A DNA stretch of 51,887 nucleotides, from contig NZ_FTPD01000067.1 in assembly GCF_900156895.1 (NCBI RefSeq), forward strand, positions 271,673 to 323,559, in the 5' to 3' direction. Of the stretch, positions 24,473 through 35,100 are shown piece after piece. This DNA is from Mesorhizobium prunaredense (GTDB taxonomy: Bacteria; Pseudomonadota; Alphaproteobacteria; Rhizobiales; Rhizobiaceae). Both the position numbers and the translations under genes were made by a program. Position 1 is the stretch's first letter. Each line of letters starts with the position of its first letter. The notes beneath the pieces were generated by a model that did not search any database, was not told the DNA's origin, and saw nothing but the letters and a program-made list of their open reading frames with translations.

Positions 24473-27400
24473 TTACGGCGCCTTGACCTCCATCATGCCG
24501 GTCGCGGTACGAGCCGAATATTGCGGCCGGTACATGTCCTCGACGGTTGCCGCCGGGTGGGCATAGGTGCCCGGCGTCACCGCACGCACGACATAGGCGA
24601 GCGTGATGTTGCGGTCGCCTTCGCCGTCGTTCGGATTGAAAGCAGCGACGAAACGGTCGTCGCGGAATTCGAGATGGGCGGCGTCGGTCTGGGCCAGCCA
24701 GGAGAAATTCGACAACTGGGCGCTGGAAACCAGGCCCGGATTGTCGATCTCGAAGCCGGCCGGCAGCAGATCGGTGATCACCAGCCGCGACGGCCATTTG
24801 TTCTGCTCGTAGATATTGAGCACGACGACATAGCGTTCGTTCTGGGTCGCCTCTGTGACATTGGCTTCAGTGCCGTCGAGCTTGTAGTAGGTGCGGCCGA
24901 TGGTGAAGCCGTCGCCGCTGGCCGGCAGCGGCTGGATCGGCGAGGCCACCGTGGTGACGACCGCCTGCAGCGGGTTGCTGCCGGTGTTGGCGACCGTCAG
25001 CGGACTGTCGGCAATGTCGCTGCCGGCGATCTGGTCCGAATAGGCGCCGGCATGCGGCGCGCCATTGATGGTCAGCGCGATCGCATCATTGCCGGCCTTC
25101 AGGGCACGCGCCGCCAGCAGCATCCAGGACTCGTCCTGCGTGCTGGTCCATCTGACGGCGGCGCGTTCCTGCGTCACCCGCTTGATCAGCGCCGGCACGA
25201 TCGTCGGCACCGGCTTGGACTCGGCGGCAAGCGCCAGCATCGCCGCGCTGTCACGCAGCGGCGAGCCATAATCGGACCTGTAGTAGTCGTATGCCGAGGT
25301 CGAATTGGCCAGTTGCACGGCGGCCTGGAAGGTGGCTTCCGAGCGCTGCGTATCGCCATAGAGCGCCAGGCCCGCCGCCAGTTGGGCGACGGCCATCGGG
25401 CTGGTAAAGACTTCGAGCTGGGTGTCGGCATAGTAGCGCAGATCGCCGATCGAGGCTTTCTTGTTGCGGGTCAGAACATAGAGCGCATAGGCGATCTCGC
25501 TGCCGCGATCCTTGACGTCCTGGTCATAGCCGATCGCGTTTTGCAGATTGCTCAGCGCTTGGTTCATCGCCAGCGCCGGCACGTCGTATTTCTGCTCGCG
25601 CGCCCGGGTCAGGAAGTCGGTGACATAGGCGTCGAGCCACAGGTCGCCGGAGCCCGGGCCCCACAGGCCGAAGCTGCCGGCCGAGGCCTGGTAGCTCAGC
25701 ACCTTGTAGATGGCGTCCTGGATGCGGCCGTGCAGATCGGCGTCGCTGGCCATGCCGGCGCCCGACGCCATCTCGTTGACATAGAGCAGCGGCATGGCGC
25801 GGCTGGTGGTCTGCTCGGCACAGCCATAGGGGTAGCGGTCGAGCGTCATCAGCAGCGACGGCACGTCGAAGGCCGCCGCCTGTGAAACGCCGACGCTGAC
25901 CGAAGCACCGTCGAGCAGGCTTGCCGCCAAGAGCTCCTTGTCGACGCGCAGCGAGCCGCCATTGCCCTTGAGGTCGACCACCATGCGGGTGGTCACCGGC
26001 AATTGCGCCGGGCGCACCGGGACATAAAGCGTCTGCTCGACAGCGGTGCCGTCGGCATGGGCGAGCTTGATGGTGATCGAGGCGTTGCCCGGCGCCTCAG
26101 CGATTAGCGGCACCGTCAGCGTCTGCCGCTTGCCCTTGGCCAGCGTCAGCTTTTCGGGCAGGGCGGCACTGCCGGTCGAAAGATTGCCTGTGGTGTCGAT
26201 CGACAGCGCATAGTCGCCCTCCGGACCGTCGGCGTCGGTGACGTCGAGCCGCATGACGGCCGAATCACCGGGCGCCAGGAAGCGCGGCAGGCCGGCAGTG
26301 ATCACCACCGGATCGCGCACGATCACGTCGGACTGGGCGTGGCCGACCCCGTCCTCGGTCCAGGCGACGGCCATGACGCGCACGGTACCGTTGAACTGTG
26401 GGATGTCGAAGTCGACCCGCGCCTTGCCGTCGGCGTCGAGCTGGACCGGACCGGAGAAGAAGGCGACCAGCTTTTCGGTCGGCGGGCTGCCCTGCGACAG
26501 GATGTTGGCGCCGTCGCCGCCGCTGCGCAGCTTGCCGGTCGTGCCCAGCGAGCCGTCGATCAGGCGGCCGTAGAGGTCGCGTACCTCAAGGCCGAGCATG
26601 CGCTGGCCGAAGAACCAGGTCTCCGGATCCGGCGCCTTGTAGTTGGTCAGGTTGAGGATGCCGACATCGACGGCCGCGACCATGACATAGGCGTTGGCGC
26701 CCGGCTGCACGCCGGCCACCGAAACCGGGATCGACAGCTGCTGGCGCGGCATGGTCTTGTCCGGCGGCGTCAGGCTGACGGCGAGCTTCTTGGAGCCAGG
26801 ATCGATCTTCAGCCATTTGACGCCGATGGCGCGCGCCGGCATGCGGGTTTCCTGCGCATCACCCGGCCTGAACAGCGTTGCCGTGACATAGGCGCCGGCG
26901 CCCCAGTCGTCGCCGACCGGGATGTCGATGGTGCTGCCGCCGGCCGGCACGCTGGCGGTGACGGTCTTCAAGAGCTTGTCGGCGCCGATGGTGACGAGCA
27001 GCTCGCCGGCAAAATGCGGCGACACTTTGAGCTTGGCTACTTCGCCGGCCGCATAGCTGTCCTTGTCGAGGGCGATTTCGAGGCCATCGGGCGTTTCGGT
27101 GGTGGTGGAGCTGACATACCAGCCGGCGTCGAATTCGTAGCTGGTCGCCGGGCCCTCCGGGTCAGATGTCTCGATCTCGAGCCGGTAGCGGCCCCAGTCG
27201 ACCGGCAGCGACACGGTGGCCTCGCCGTCGGCGGTCAGGTCGACCTGGCCGCTGGCCACCGACTTGGTGAAGGTGACCGGCTCATAATTCCAGGAATTGC
27301 TGGAGCGGTACCATTGGTAATTGCGTTCGACCTTGACCAGCGACCATTGCGCGCCCTGCAGCGCCTCGCGCTTGCCGTCGGGGTCGACGGCGATCAGGCC

Positions 27401-29953
27401 GAACTTCGCCGTGCCGCCTTGCGGCACCTCGTCGCCGTCGAAATCCGGACGGATGCCGATCATCTGGCCCTGCGGCCGGATGGCGATATTGAGCGAGCGT
27501 TCGACGGCGCGGCCGCCGGTCTCGCGCATCCTGACCGTAACCTTGGCGTCGACCAGCCTGGTGGTCGAGGGCAACTGGTCGACGGAAACCGGGAAGGTCG
27601 CCTTGCCGTCGTCGCCGACCACCGGCAGGCCGGTGAACGGGGTGACCGACGGTTCCGCCGACTGCTCGTCGGCGAGGCCGAAGGAATAGCCTTTGAAGCG
27701 ATCCCAGTCGCGGGTGGTCGACAGCGTCAGCTCGCCTTCGAGCGCCAGCCCGGCGGCCGGCGCGCCATAAAGGAAGCGGCCGTCGACGGTAATGTTGGCG
27801 GTTTCGCCCTGTGCGATCTCCTGCTTGTCGGAGGACAGGTCGAACTCGATGCGATCCGGCACGAAATCCTCGACCAGGAACATCTGGCTGGCGACCGCCG
27901 CTTGCTTGGGGTCGGTGTGGATCGCCACCGTCCAGGTGCCGCGCATGGCGTTGGGTTCGAGCGGCAGGTCGACGGCATGGCCGCCGGCCGATGCGCCGTC
28001 GCTGACGATGCGGCGGTTCTCGACGCCGTCGGGACGGGTGAAGATGAAGGTCAGCGGCAGTTTCTCGACCGCCTTGGCGGCGCCGTCGCGGGCAAGTGCT
28101 GCGACATGGACGTCCTCGCCGGCGCGGTAGATGCCGCGTTCGGTCCAGGCATAGACGTCGAGCGCGCCTGGCGCGGGACGCCCGGTGACGCCGCGATCGG
28201 AAAGATCGAAGCCGGCGCGGCCCATGTCGAGGAAGACGAAGTCGCTGTCGCCCTGCTTGGCTGTCAGCACGGCCGGCACCATGCCGCCGTCGCCGCGCGT
28301 CAGTCCGGGGTTGAAGACGGCGCGGCCATCCGCGTCCGTGGTTGCGGTGCCGAGGATCTCGTTGTTCCTGGCCAGCAGCGTCAGTTCAGCACCTGATATC
28401 GGCTTGGCGGTTCCGAGCGAACGGGCAAAGACGTTCAGCCCGTCCTGCCCGGTATAGGTCGACAGGCCGATATCGGAGACGACGAACCATTGCGTGGCGC
28501 GCGAATCATAGTCGTTGTCGTTCTCGTCGACCGGTTGCGCGGTCAGCACATAGACGCCGGGCTTGCGCTGCGGCAGCGCTTCGTCGACCGGGAAGGAGGT
28601 GGTGACTTCCTTGTTCAGGTCGTCGGCGATGTCGAACTGGCCCTGCCAGACCGGCTCGCCCATCTGGTCGGAAATGTTGGAGATGTCGTAGCCGTCAAGC
28701 TGGCGCAGGAACTGGTAGCCGGACAGAAGCTGGGTCAGCGAGCGATCGCCGATGCGATAAAGCTTCATTTCGGCGACGCTCATATTGACGGTGACGACCG
28801 GGATGCCGCGGCGCGCGCCGGCCGGCAGCACGAAGCTGTCGCCGGTGAAACGGGCGGACGGGGCGCGGTCCTGCACATAGATCGACAGCACCACCGGGGT
28901 GGAGATCACCTCGCCGATGGCGGCCGGCAGGCCGGGGCGGAAGGTCACGTCGTAATGCTGGCCGTGCTCGAGCCCTTCGACGCAGATCTGCTTGTCCTTG
29001 GCCTCGACGCCCTTGGGGGCGGCGTTGTCGACGGTGACGAATTGCGCGTAGTCGACGCCGGTCTTGACCAGGTCCTCGGAAAACTGCGCGCAGATGCGTG
29101 GCGCGCTGGTGTCGGCGTCGACCGTGTGATCGACGACGCGGAAGCCCTTGCGCGCCTTGAGGTCCTGATAGGCGGCCGTGACCCAAGGCGAACTGACCAG
29201 CGCGAGGCTCGCTTCGTAGGCCTGCAGCGCCGGCCGAGCGAGGTCGCGGCGATCGAGCCCGTCGCCAAGCAGTGCCAGCGCTTCGGCGCGGGTTTTCGTG
29301 GTGCGCAGCAATTTGTAGGCGTTGAAGCCGGCGGAGGTGGCGTTCGCCGGCAGGGTCGACGCCTCGGCGCTGTTGGCGGTCGGCTGCACGGCAAGCGTTT
29401 CCCGCGCCAGTTCAAGCCAGAGTTGGCCATCGTCGGGCAATACCGAAACCAAAGCTTCGTATTTTTGAACGGCCAAGCGGTGGTCGCCGGACTGCGACGC
29501 TTGCTTTGCCGCCTCCCGCAGCGCCGTCAGCCCTTCGGTGGGCTTGGTGTAGGCCGGGCCGGTGAGCCTGTTGCGGTATTGCTGGGCCTGGTCGGCCATC
29601 CAGGCGGGGAAGAAGGCGAGCGCCGGCGGCGCGCCGATATCGGGGTCGCCTTCGACGTTGACGACCTTGCCGGCGACGGCGCCCTTGAAGGGCTTCAACG
29701 TGTTATAGTCGGATTTTAGAAAACACCATTTGGCCTTGGGGTTGTAGGTGAAGGCGCGGCAGGCGGGATCGCCGAGACATGTCGTCGTGCACTGATCGAG
29801 GCTGACGTTCTGGTCGGATCTGAGATCGAAGCCGAAGTAATCGGAATTGTCCGATGTCACCGCCCGGCGCGCTTCGGCCGCTTGCGCGACACTGCCCCAG
29901 GCGAAAAAGAGAAGGAAAAGAATCGACAGACCACGAGCCGCGCGCATTGCCAT
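24473..29953 (-). CDS. Bacterial alpha-2-macroglobulin family protein with N-terminal PAN domain
   Basis: A 1,826-residue envelope protein. A signal peptide (1-25, ending VAQA) is followed by a PAN/Apple-like domain (about 35-100) with cysteines in DQCTTTCLGDPACRAFTYN and KWCFLKSD. Then come many macroglobulin (MG) domains and the A2M core (residues about 1100-1300). The thioester motif CAEQ, with C1378 in YGCAEQTTSR, is intact and is followed by the alpha-alpha toroid. Such proteins are proposed to trap attacking proteases in the periplasm. No lipobox cysteine follows the signal peptide, so it should be soluble rather than lipid-anchored. The ATG at 29953 has GGAGGGG upstream. Downstream is pbpC. 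Confidence 0.95.
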   Translation of the reverse strand: MAMRAARGLSILFLLFFAWGSVAQAAEARRAVTSDNSDYFGFDLRSDQNVSLDQCTTTCLGDPACRAFTYNPKAKWCFLKSDYNTLKPFKGAVAGKVVNVEGDPDIGAPPALAFFPAWMADQAQQYRNRLTGPAYTKPTEGLTALREAAKQASQSGDHRLAVQKYEALVSVLPDDGQLWLELARETLAVQPTANSAEASTLPANATSAGFNAYKLLRTTKTRAEALALLGDGLDRRDLARPALQAYEASLALVSSPWVTAAYQDLKARKGFRVVDHTVDADTSAPRICAQFSEDLVKTGVDYAQFVTVDNAAPKGVEAKDKQICVEGLEHGQHYDVTFRPGLPAAIGEVISTPVVLSIYVQDRAPSARFTGDSFVLPAGARRGIPVVTVNMSVAEMKLYRIGDRSLTQLLSGYQFLRQLDGYDISNISDQMGEPVWQGQFDIADDLNKEVTTSFPVDEALPQRKPGVYVLTAQPVDENDNDYDSRATQWFVVSDIGLSTYTGQDGLNVFARSLGTAKPISGAELTLLARNNEILGTATTDADGRAVFNPGLTRGDGGMVPAVLTAKQGDSDFVFLDMGRAGFDLSDRGVTGRPAPGALDVYAWTERGIYRAGEDVHVAALARDGAAKAVEKLPLTFIFTRPDGVENRRIVSDGASAGGHAVDLPLEPNAMRGTWTVAIHTDPKQAAVASQMFLVEDFVPDRIEFDLSSDKQEIAQGETANITVDGRFLYGAPAAGLALEGELTLSTTRDWDRFKGYSFGLADEQSAEPSVTPFTGLPVVGDDGKATFPVSVDQLPSTTRLVDAKVTVRMRETGGRAVERSLNIAIRPQGQMIGIRPDFDGDEVPQGGTAKFGLIAVDPDGKREALQGAQWSLVKVERNYQWYRSSNSWNYEPVTFTKSVASGQVDLTADGEATVSLPVDWGRYRLEIETSDPEGPATSYEFDAGWYVSSTTTETPDGLEIALDKDSYAAGEVAKLKVSPHFAGELLVTIGADKLLKTVTASVPAGGSTIDIPVGDDWGAGAYVTATLFRPGDAQETRMPARAIGVKWLKIDPGSKKLAVSLTPPDKTMPRQQLSIPVSVAGVQPGANAYVMVAAVDVGILNLTNYKAPDPETWFFGQRMLGLEVRDLYGRLIDGSLGTTGKLRSGGDGANILSQGSPPTEKLVAFFSGPVQLDADGKARVDFDIPQFNGTVRVMAVAWTEDGVGHAQSDVIVRDPVVITAGLPRFLAPGDSAVMRLDVTDADGPEGDYALSIDTTGNLSTGSAALPEKLTLAKGKRQTLTVPLIAEAPGNASITIKLAHADGTAVEQTLYVPVRPAQLPVTTRMVVDLKGNGGSLRVDKELLAASLLDGASVSVGVSQAAAFDVPSLLMTLDRYPYGCAEQTTSRAMPLLYVNEMASGAGMASDADLHGRIQDAIYKVLSYQASAGSFGLWGPGSGDLWLDAYVTDFLTRAREQKYDVPALAMNQALSNLQNAIGYDQDVKDRGSEIAYALYVLTRNKKASIGDLRYYADTQLEVFTSPMAVAQLAAGLALYGDTQRSEATFQAAVQLANSTSAYDYYRSDYGSPLRDSAAMLALAAESKPVPTIVPALIKRVTQERAAVRWTSTQDESWMLLAARALKAGNDAIALTINGAPHAGAYSDQIAGSDIADSPLTVANTGSNPLQAVVTTVASPIQPLPASGDGFTIGRTYYKLDGTEANVTEATQNERYVVVLNIYEQNKWPSRLVITDLLPAGFEIDNPGLVSSAQLSNFSWLAQTDAAHLEFRDDRFVAAFNPNDGEGDRNITLAYVVRAVTPGTYAHPAATVEDMYRPQYSARTATGMMEVKAP

Positions 29954-30258
29954 GACACCCCTCCGGACACTGCTTACGTTACGTCCACGTTACGTCCAGA
30001 CATGTTCAGGCTTCGGTCCAGCTTGTCAACACAAGGACGCGGCAGGTTCCCGCCTGCCAACGGTTTCCTTTCCGGCCGATGACCGGTAGTACCTCCAATA
30101 GGACAGGGATCACGCTTTCTTGCGGCGACGCAGAAGGTGTGAATTCCAAGCCCTGTCCATTTCAGACACTTGGATTGTGGCAATTGGATTGTGGCCCGTT
30201 TACGAGCAATTCAGAACTTCATTCCAATTTTAGCTTTGGCCGCTAGTGTAGAGTTGTA
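29954..30258. promoter_or_regulatory. Divergent promoter region with two sets of tandem repeats
   Basis: This 305-bp gap separates a2m from tamA. ACGTTACGTCC occurs twice back to back at 29976-29986 and 29987-29997, about 25 bp upstream of a2m. TTGGATTGTGGC occurs twice at 30170-30181 and 30184-30195, about 65-90 bp upstream of tamA. Both pairs could be sites for regulators of the two divergent envelope units. No coding sequence is seen. Confidence 0.45.
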
Positions 30259-32187
30259 ATGTCGGCGTATGAAAGGCAGATGTCGGGAGGAACCGCGCCA
30301 CGGCGCGTGTTTTCGCTCGCCTTGCTTTCCGCCTTGCTATGCTCGACTGCACTGGTTGGCGCGAGCGGAAATGCGGCCGCTTTCGAGATCTTCGGCATCA
30401 AGCTGTGGGGATCGTCCGAGGATGAAGATGCCGACATCGTCGATCCGCTGCGCTATGCGGTGACCATCGAGGCGCCCGACGCCGACGAGGATCTCGCCGA
30501 GAAACTCGAAAACGCCTCGGCGCTGAAGGACGACGAAGAACGTCCGGTTTCCGGTTCGCTCGGCCTGCTGGCCAAGGCGCGTGCCGACCGCGATCAGCTT
30601 GTCGCCGCCCTTTATGCGGACGCCCGCTACGAGGGCGTCGTCACCATTACCATCGAAGGCAAGCCGCTCGACGATTTGCCGCCCGACGCTGAATTCTTGG
30701 GTCCGCAGCCGATTCCGGTTGTGATCATCATTGCGGCCGGGCCGAAGTTCACGCTTGGCGACATCAGGCTGGAGGGCGATGCGGCGGGGCTGGCGGGCGC
30801 CGATTTCGGCCTGATCGCCGGCGGCGATGCCGGTTCCGGTGCCGTGCTCAAGGCCGAGGCGTCGATCGTGCGGGCGCTCAAAGAGCAAGGCAGGCCGCTG
30901 GCCAAGGTGACGGACCGCGAGATCGTTGCAGACCACGCCACCTCGACGCTCGACGTAACGCTGGCCGTGGCGGCCGGGCCGGTTGCCGGCTACGGCGACA
31001 CCACGGTCGAGGGCACGGAAAAGGTCGACCGCGATTTCACCGAATATATGACCGGCCTGCAGCGCGGCCGCCAATATTCGCCGGAAGAGATCGACGAAGC
31101 GCGCGACCGTCTGCTCGGGCTGGAAGTCTTCAACAGCGTGACGCTGAAGGAGGCCGACGGTCTCGACGCCGACGGCAACATCCCGATCGGCGTCGAAGTG
31201 AGTGAGCGCAAGCCGCGCTATTTCGGCCTTGGTGGCACCTTCTCCAACACCGAAGGGCTCGGCCTTGAAGGCTATTGGGGGCACCGCAACCTGTTCGGCC
31301 GTGCCGAAAAGCTGCGCATCGAGGGCGCAATCAGCGGTATCGGCAGCAATGAGTTTACCGAGCTCAATTACAATGCCGGCATCATGTTCGAAAAGCCGGG
31401 CGTGGTCGGGCCGGCGTCGAAATTCTTCGCCGGCGTCAGCACCGTATTAGAGCATCCCGACGCCTACGACAATTTCTCGGTCAAGGGCAACACCGGCCTG
31501 TCTTATGACCTCGACAGGCAGCAGACGGTTTCCGCCGAAGTCGTGCTCGACTATTCGAAGATCCACGATTCTTTCGGCAAGCACACCTATCTGATCGCCA
31601 GCGTTCCGCTGCGATATGTCTACGACAATCGCGACAGCCGGCTCAACCCGACGACCGGATTCAGGGCGCTGGCCTATGCCGAGCCGAGCTACGACATTTT
31701 GAACGGTGCGGCCTTCGTCAAGCTGAGGGGCGAAGGATCGGCCTATCAGTCGCTCGACGCGGCTTCGAAATTCGTGCTTGCCGAACGAGTCGTCATCGGC
31801 TCGATCGTCGGCGCCGGCCTTCAGGATGTTCCGGCCAACCGGCGCTTCTATGCCGGCGGCGGCGGCTCGGTGCGCGGTTATGCCTATCAGGGCATCGGTC
31901 CGAAGGACGCCGACGGAGAGCCGATCGGCGGGCTTTCGCTCTTCGAGACCTCGGTCGAGATGCGCATCGCCATCACCGACACGATCGGCGTCGTGCCGTT
32001 CGTCGATGCCGGCACCGTCTCCACCAATCAATTCCCGGATTTTTCCGGCATGAAGGTCGGCGCCGGCGTCGGCTTGCGCTATATTACGCCGTTCGGACCG
32101 TTGCGTATCGACGCGGCGGTGCCGCTCAACCGGGATCCCGATGACCCGCATTTCGGCATCTATGCCGGCATCGGCCAGGCGTTTTGA
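30259..32187 (+). CDS. tamA: Outer membrane assembly factor TamA (Omp85/BamA superfamily)
   Basis: A 642-residue outer membrane protein. A signal peptide occupies about residues 16-41 (ending NAAA). POTRA-like domains follow to about residue 320 (TLGDIRLEGD, GYGDTTVEGTEKVD, GLEVFNSVTLKEA), then a 16-strand Omp85 barrel with the lock motif VRGY in GGGSVRGYAYQ (about 537-547) and a C-terminal aromatic residue (GIGQAF). It works with TamB in placing selected proteins, and probably lipids, into the outer membrane. The ATG at 30259 is used; ATG 30280 with GAAAGG upstream is a possible alternative. Its stop overlaps the tamB start. Confidence 0.94.
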   Translation: MSAYERQMSGGTAPRRVFSLALLSALLCSTALVGASGNAAAFEIFGIKLWGSSEDEDADIVDPLRYAVTIEAPDADEDLAEKLENASALKDDEERPVSGSLGLLAKARADRDQLVAALYADARYEGVVTITIEGKPLDDLPPDAEFLGPQPIPVVIIIAAGPKFTLGDIRLEGDAAGLAGADFGLIAGGDAGSGAVLKAEASIVRALKEQGRPLAKVTDREIVADHATSTLDVTLAVAAGPVAGYGDTTVEGTEKVDRDFTEYMTGLQRGRQYSPEEIDEARDRLLGLEVFNSVTLKEADGLDADGNIPIGVEVSERKPRYFGLGGTFSNTEGLGLEGYWGHRNLFGRAEKLRIEGAISGIGSNEFTELNYNAGIMFEKPGVVGPASKFFAGVSTVLEHPDAYDNFSVKGNTGLSYDLDRQQTVSAEVVLDYSKIHDSFGKHTYLIASVPLRYVYDNRDSRLNPTTGFRALAYAEPSYDILNGAAFVKLRGEGSAYQSLDAASKFVLAERVVIGSIVGAGLQDVPANRRFYAGGGGSVRGYAYQGIGPKDADGEPIGGLSLFETSVEMRIAITDTIGVVPFVDAGTVSTNQFPDFSGMKVGAGVGLRYITPFGPLRIDAAVPLNRDPDDPHFGIYAGIGQAF

Positions 32188-35100
32188 TGACAATGTTCAA
32201 GCGCGTCCTTCGCATTGTTCTTTACACGCTGCTCGTCCTGGTGGCGGCGGTGGTGGGTGCGCTCGTCGTGCTGACCAAGACCGAGCGCGGCCGCGCCAAC
32301 CTCGCCGGCATCATCTCGACCGTGGCGTCGACCGATGACCAGAAGGTCACGGTCAGCGGCATCGACGGCATCTGGTCCGGAGCCCTGACGGTCGACCATG
32401 TGGTGCTGGAGGATCGCCAGGGCGCCTGGCTGGTGGCGCGCAAGGTGGCCGTCGACTGGTCGCCGCTGGCGCTTCTGTCGAAGAACTTCAGCGCCGGCCG
32501 CGTCGCCGCCGATCGCCTCGAGCTGGCGCGGCTGCCGGTGGCCGGCACGCAGCCGAGCCAAGGTGGCGCCACCACGCTGCCGGTGTCGCTCGACATCAAG
32601 CAGATCGACCTGCCGGAAATCGCGCTCGGGCAGGCGCTGGCCGGCAGCGGTATCGCCGAGCTCGCCGCCAGGGGATCGTTCAAGGCCGACGCGGCGCCAT
32701 TGGCGCTCGAAACCAGGCTCAACATCACCCGCCACGACGGCAAGCAAGGCAAGGTCGACGCCAACATCCATTTCGCGCCCGCCGAAAACAAGCTGAACCT
32801 CGATCTGAAGGCATCGGAGCCGGCCGGCGGTATCATCGCCAATCTGCTCAAATTGCCCGATACGCCGCCGGTCAACATCGTCGTCACCGGCACTGGGCCG
32901 GTCGCCAACTGGAGCGGCATCGGTACCTTCGTCGTCGACGGCCAGATCGTCACCCAGCTCACCGGTCGCCACCAGCTCACCGACAAGGGCAACTATGTCG
33001 AGGCCAAGGGCGACGGCGACTTCCAGCGCTTCTTGCCCGACAATCTGAAATCCTTGTTTGCCGGCAAGACCAGCTTCGAACTCGCCGGAACCGCGATCGT
33101 GACGGGCGGCGTCGAAGTCGAGCGCGCCAGCATCGACAGCGATGCCGTGCATGGCACCGCTGCGGGCATCATCGACCCCAACGGCGCCAGCGACCTTTCG
33201 GTGGAACTCGCCGCCAAGGGTCCACCAATCGTGCTCAGCCTCGGCGCCGCGGCGCAGCCGGTGACGGTGGCGATCACCGGTGCCACGGCCCGCGCGTTCG
33301 GCGGCGGCAAGGCGCCGATAATCGACATCGGCGCGTCTCTGGTCTCGGTGGTGGCGGGCGGCACCCGGGTGGACGATCTGGTGGCCGAAATCCATTCCGA
33401 CGGCTTCGACATCCAGGACCGCAGCGGACCGGTCACCATCAAGCTTATCGCCGGCGGCCTGAACACCGACGTGGCGACGCTGGCGCCGCTGGTGACCGGC
33501 AGGGTCACCGCGGACCTCGCCGGGTCGATCAGCAAGGACGAGATCGTCGTCGATCAAGGCACGCTGCGCAGCGATGCGCTCAATGCCTCGGTGACGTCCA
33601 AGGTGACGCTGGCCGATCTGGCGATGACGCTCAAGATGAACGCCGATGCCGTCTCGACGGCGCTGCCGCCGCAGATCCGCCAGGTTCTCGGCGAGCGTGT
33701 GACATTCTCGGCGACCGCGACCCGCGACCAACAAGGCTTGTTTGCCGCCAATGCGCTGCAACTCACGTCGGGCTCGCTCAGCGCCAGCGGCACCGCCAGC
33801 GCGACCGGCACTGACATCCAGGCCGACATCAGGGGCACGCTCGGCGACGTTTCGGTGCTGTCGCCGATGGTTGGTGTACCAGTCGGCGGGGCCGTCGATT
33901 TCGCGCTGACGGCGAGCGGCGCGCGCTCGGCGCCGGATTTCTCGGTCTCGGCCGACAGCGACAGCCTGACCGCGTCGGGCCGCACGGTCAAGGCGATCAA
34001 GCTGACAGCGACGGGCAAGGCCGACATCGTCAATCCGGCTGCCGATGTCGCACTGACCGGGTCCGTCGACGACCAGCCGCTCGATCTCAGGGCATCCTTG
34101 GTGACGCGCGACGGCACGCGTTCCATCAACGGGCTTAGCCTGTCGCTGGCCGATAACAAGGTCTCGGGCGATCTCGTGCTCGACGACAGCTTGCTGCCGC
34201 TCGGCACGCTGACACTCGAAGCGCCCGATATCGGCCCGCTGGCCGCGCTTGCCGGGCAGACGGCGGCCGGCGACGTACAGGGCAACATTCGCCTCTCGAA
34301 TGATGGTGGCGCGCCGACGGTAGCCATCGATATGACGAGCGGGTCTATTTCGCGCGGCGATCTGGCGGCGAAGACCATCGTCGTCAACGCGCTGGTCGCC
34401 AACTATCTCAAGGCACCGGCGATCTCCGGCACGATCAAGGCCGATACGGTCACTTCGGGGGCCACCGTGATCAGCGGCATCGGTGTCGATTTGAAGCGCG
34501 ACGGCGACTGGACCGGGTTTTCCGGCGGCGCCACCGTCGCCGGCATTCCGGCCACCGCCGAAGGCCGGGTGAAGATCGCAGACGGCACGACAAGCGTCGA
34601 GATCGCCTCCGGCGAGGCGACCATTCGCGGCATCAAGGCCGCGATCGCGCAGCCGTCGACCCTGAGCATCGCCAATGGCGCGGCCAGCATCGAGAAGCTG
34701 ATGCTCGATGTCGGCGGCGGATCGGTGACCGTGTCCGGCACCGCCGGCCCGACGCTCGACCTTGCGGCAGAGTTTTCCGCGCTGCCGGCCGCCCTGGCCA
34801 ATGATTTTTCACCCGGCCTCGACGCCGCGGGCACGCTCGGTGGAACGGCGCAAGTGACGGGACCGTCGGCAGCCCCCGACATTCGTTTCGATGCGCAGCT
34901 CAGCGGCGCCGAGACCAGCCAGACCCGCCAGGCGGGGCTTGGGCCGCTCAAGCTCGATGCGGCAGGCAGCTTCTCCTCCGCCGGCGGCGTCGCCATCGAC
35001 CACGCGACACTTTCAGGAGACAAAATTTCCGGCAAGGCTGCCGGCACCATCAATCCGAACGGCGCCAGCGATTTTTCGCTCGACCTGGCCTCGACCGGCC

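Noticed and set aside
26339..28396. A 685-codon open frame on the plus strand inside the macroglobulin gene
   Set aside because: The minus-strand frame has domain structure and the thioester motif; the plus-strand translation is a compositional shadow.
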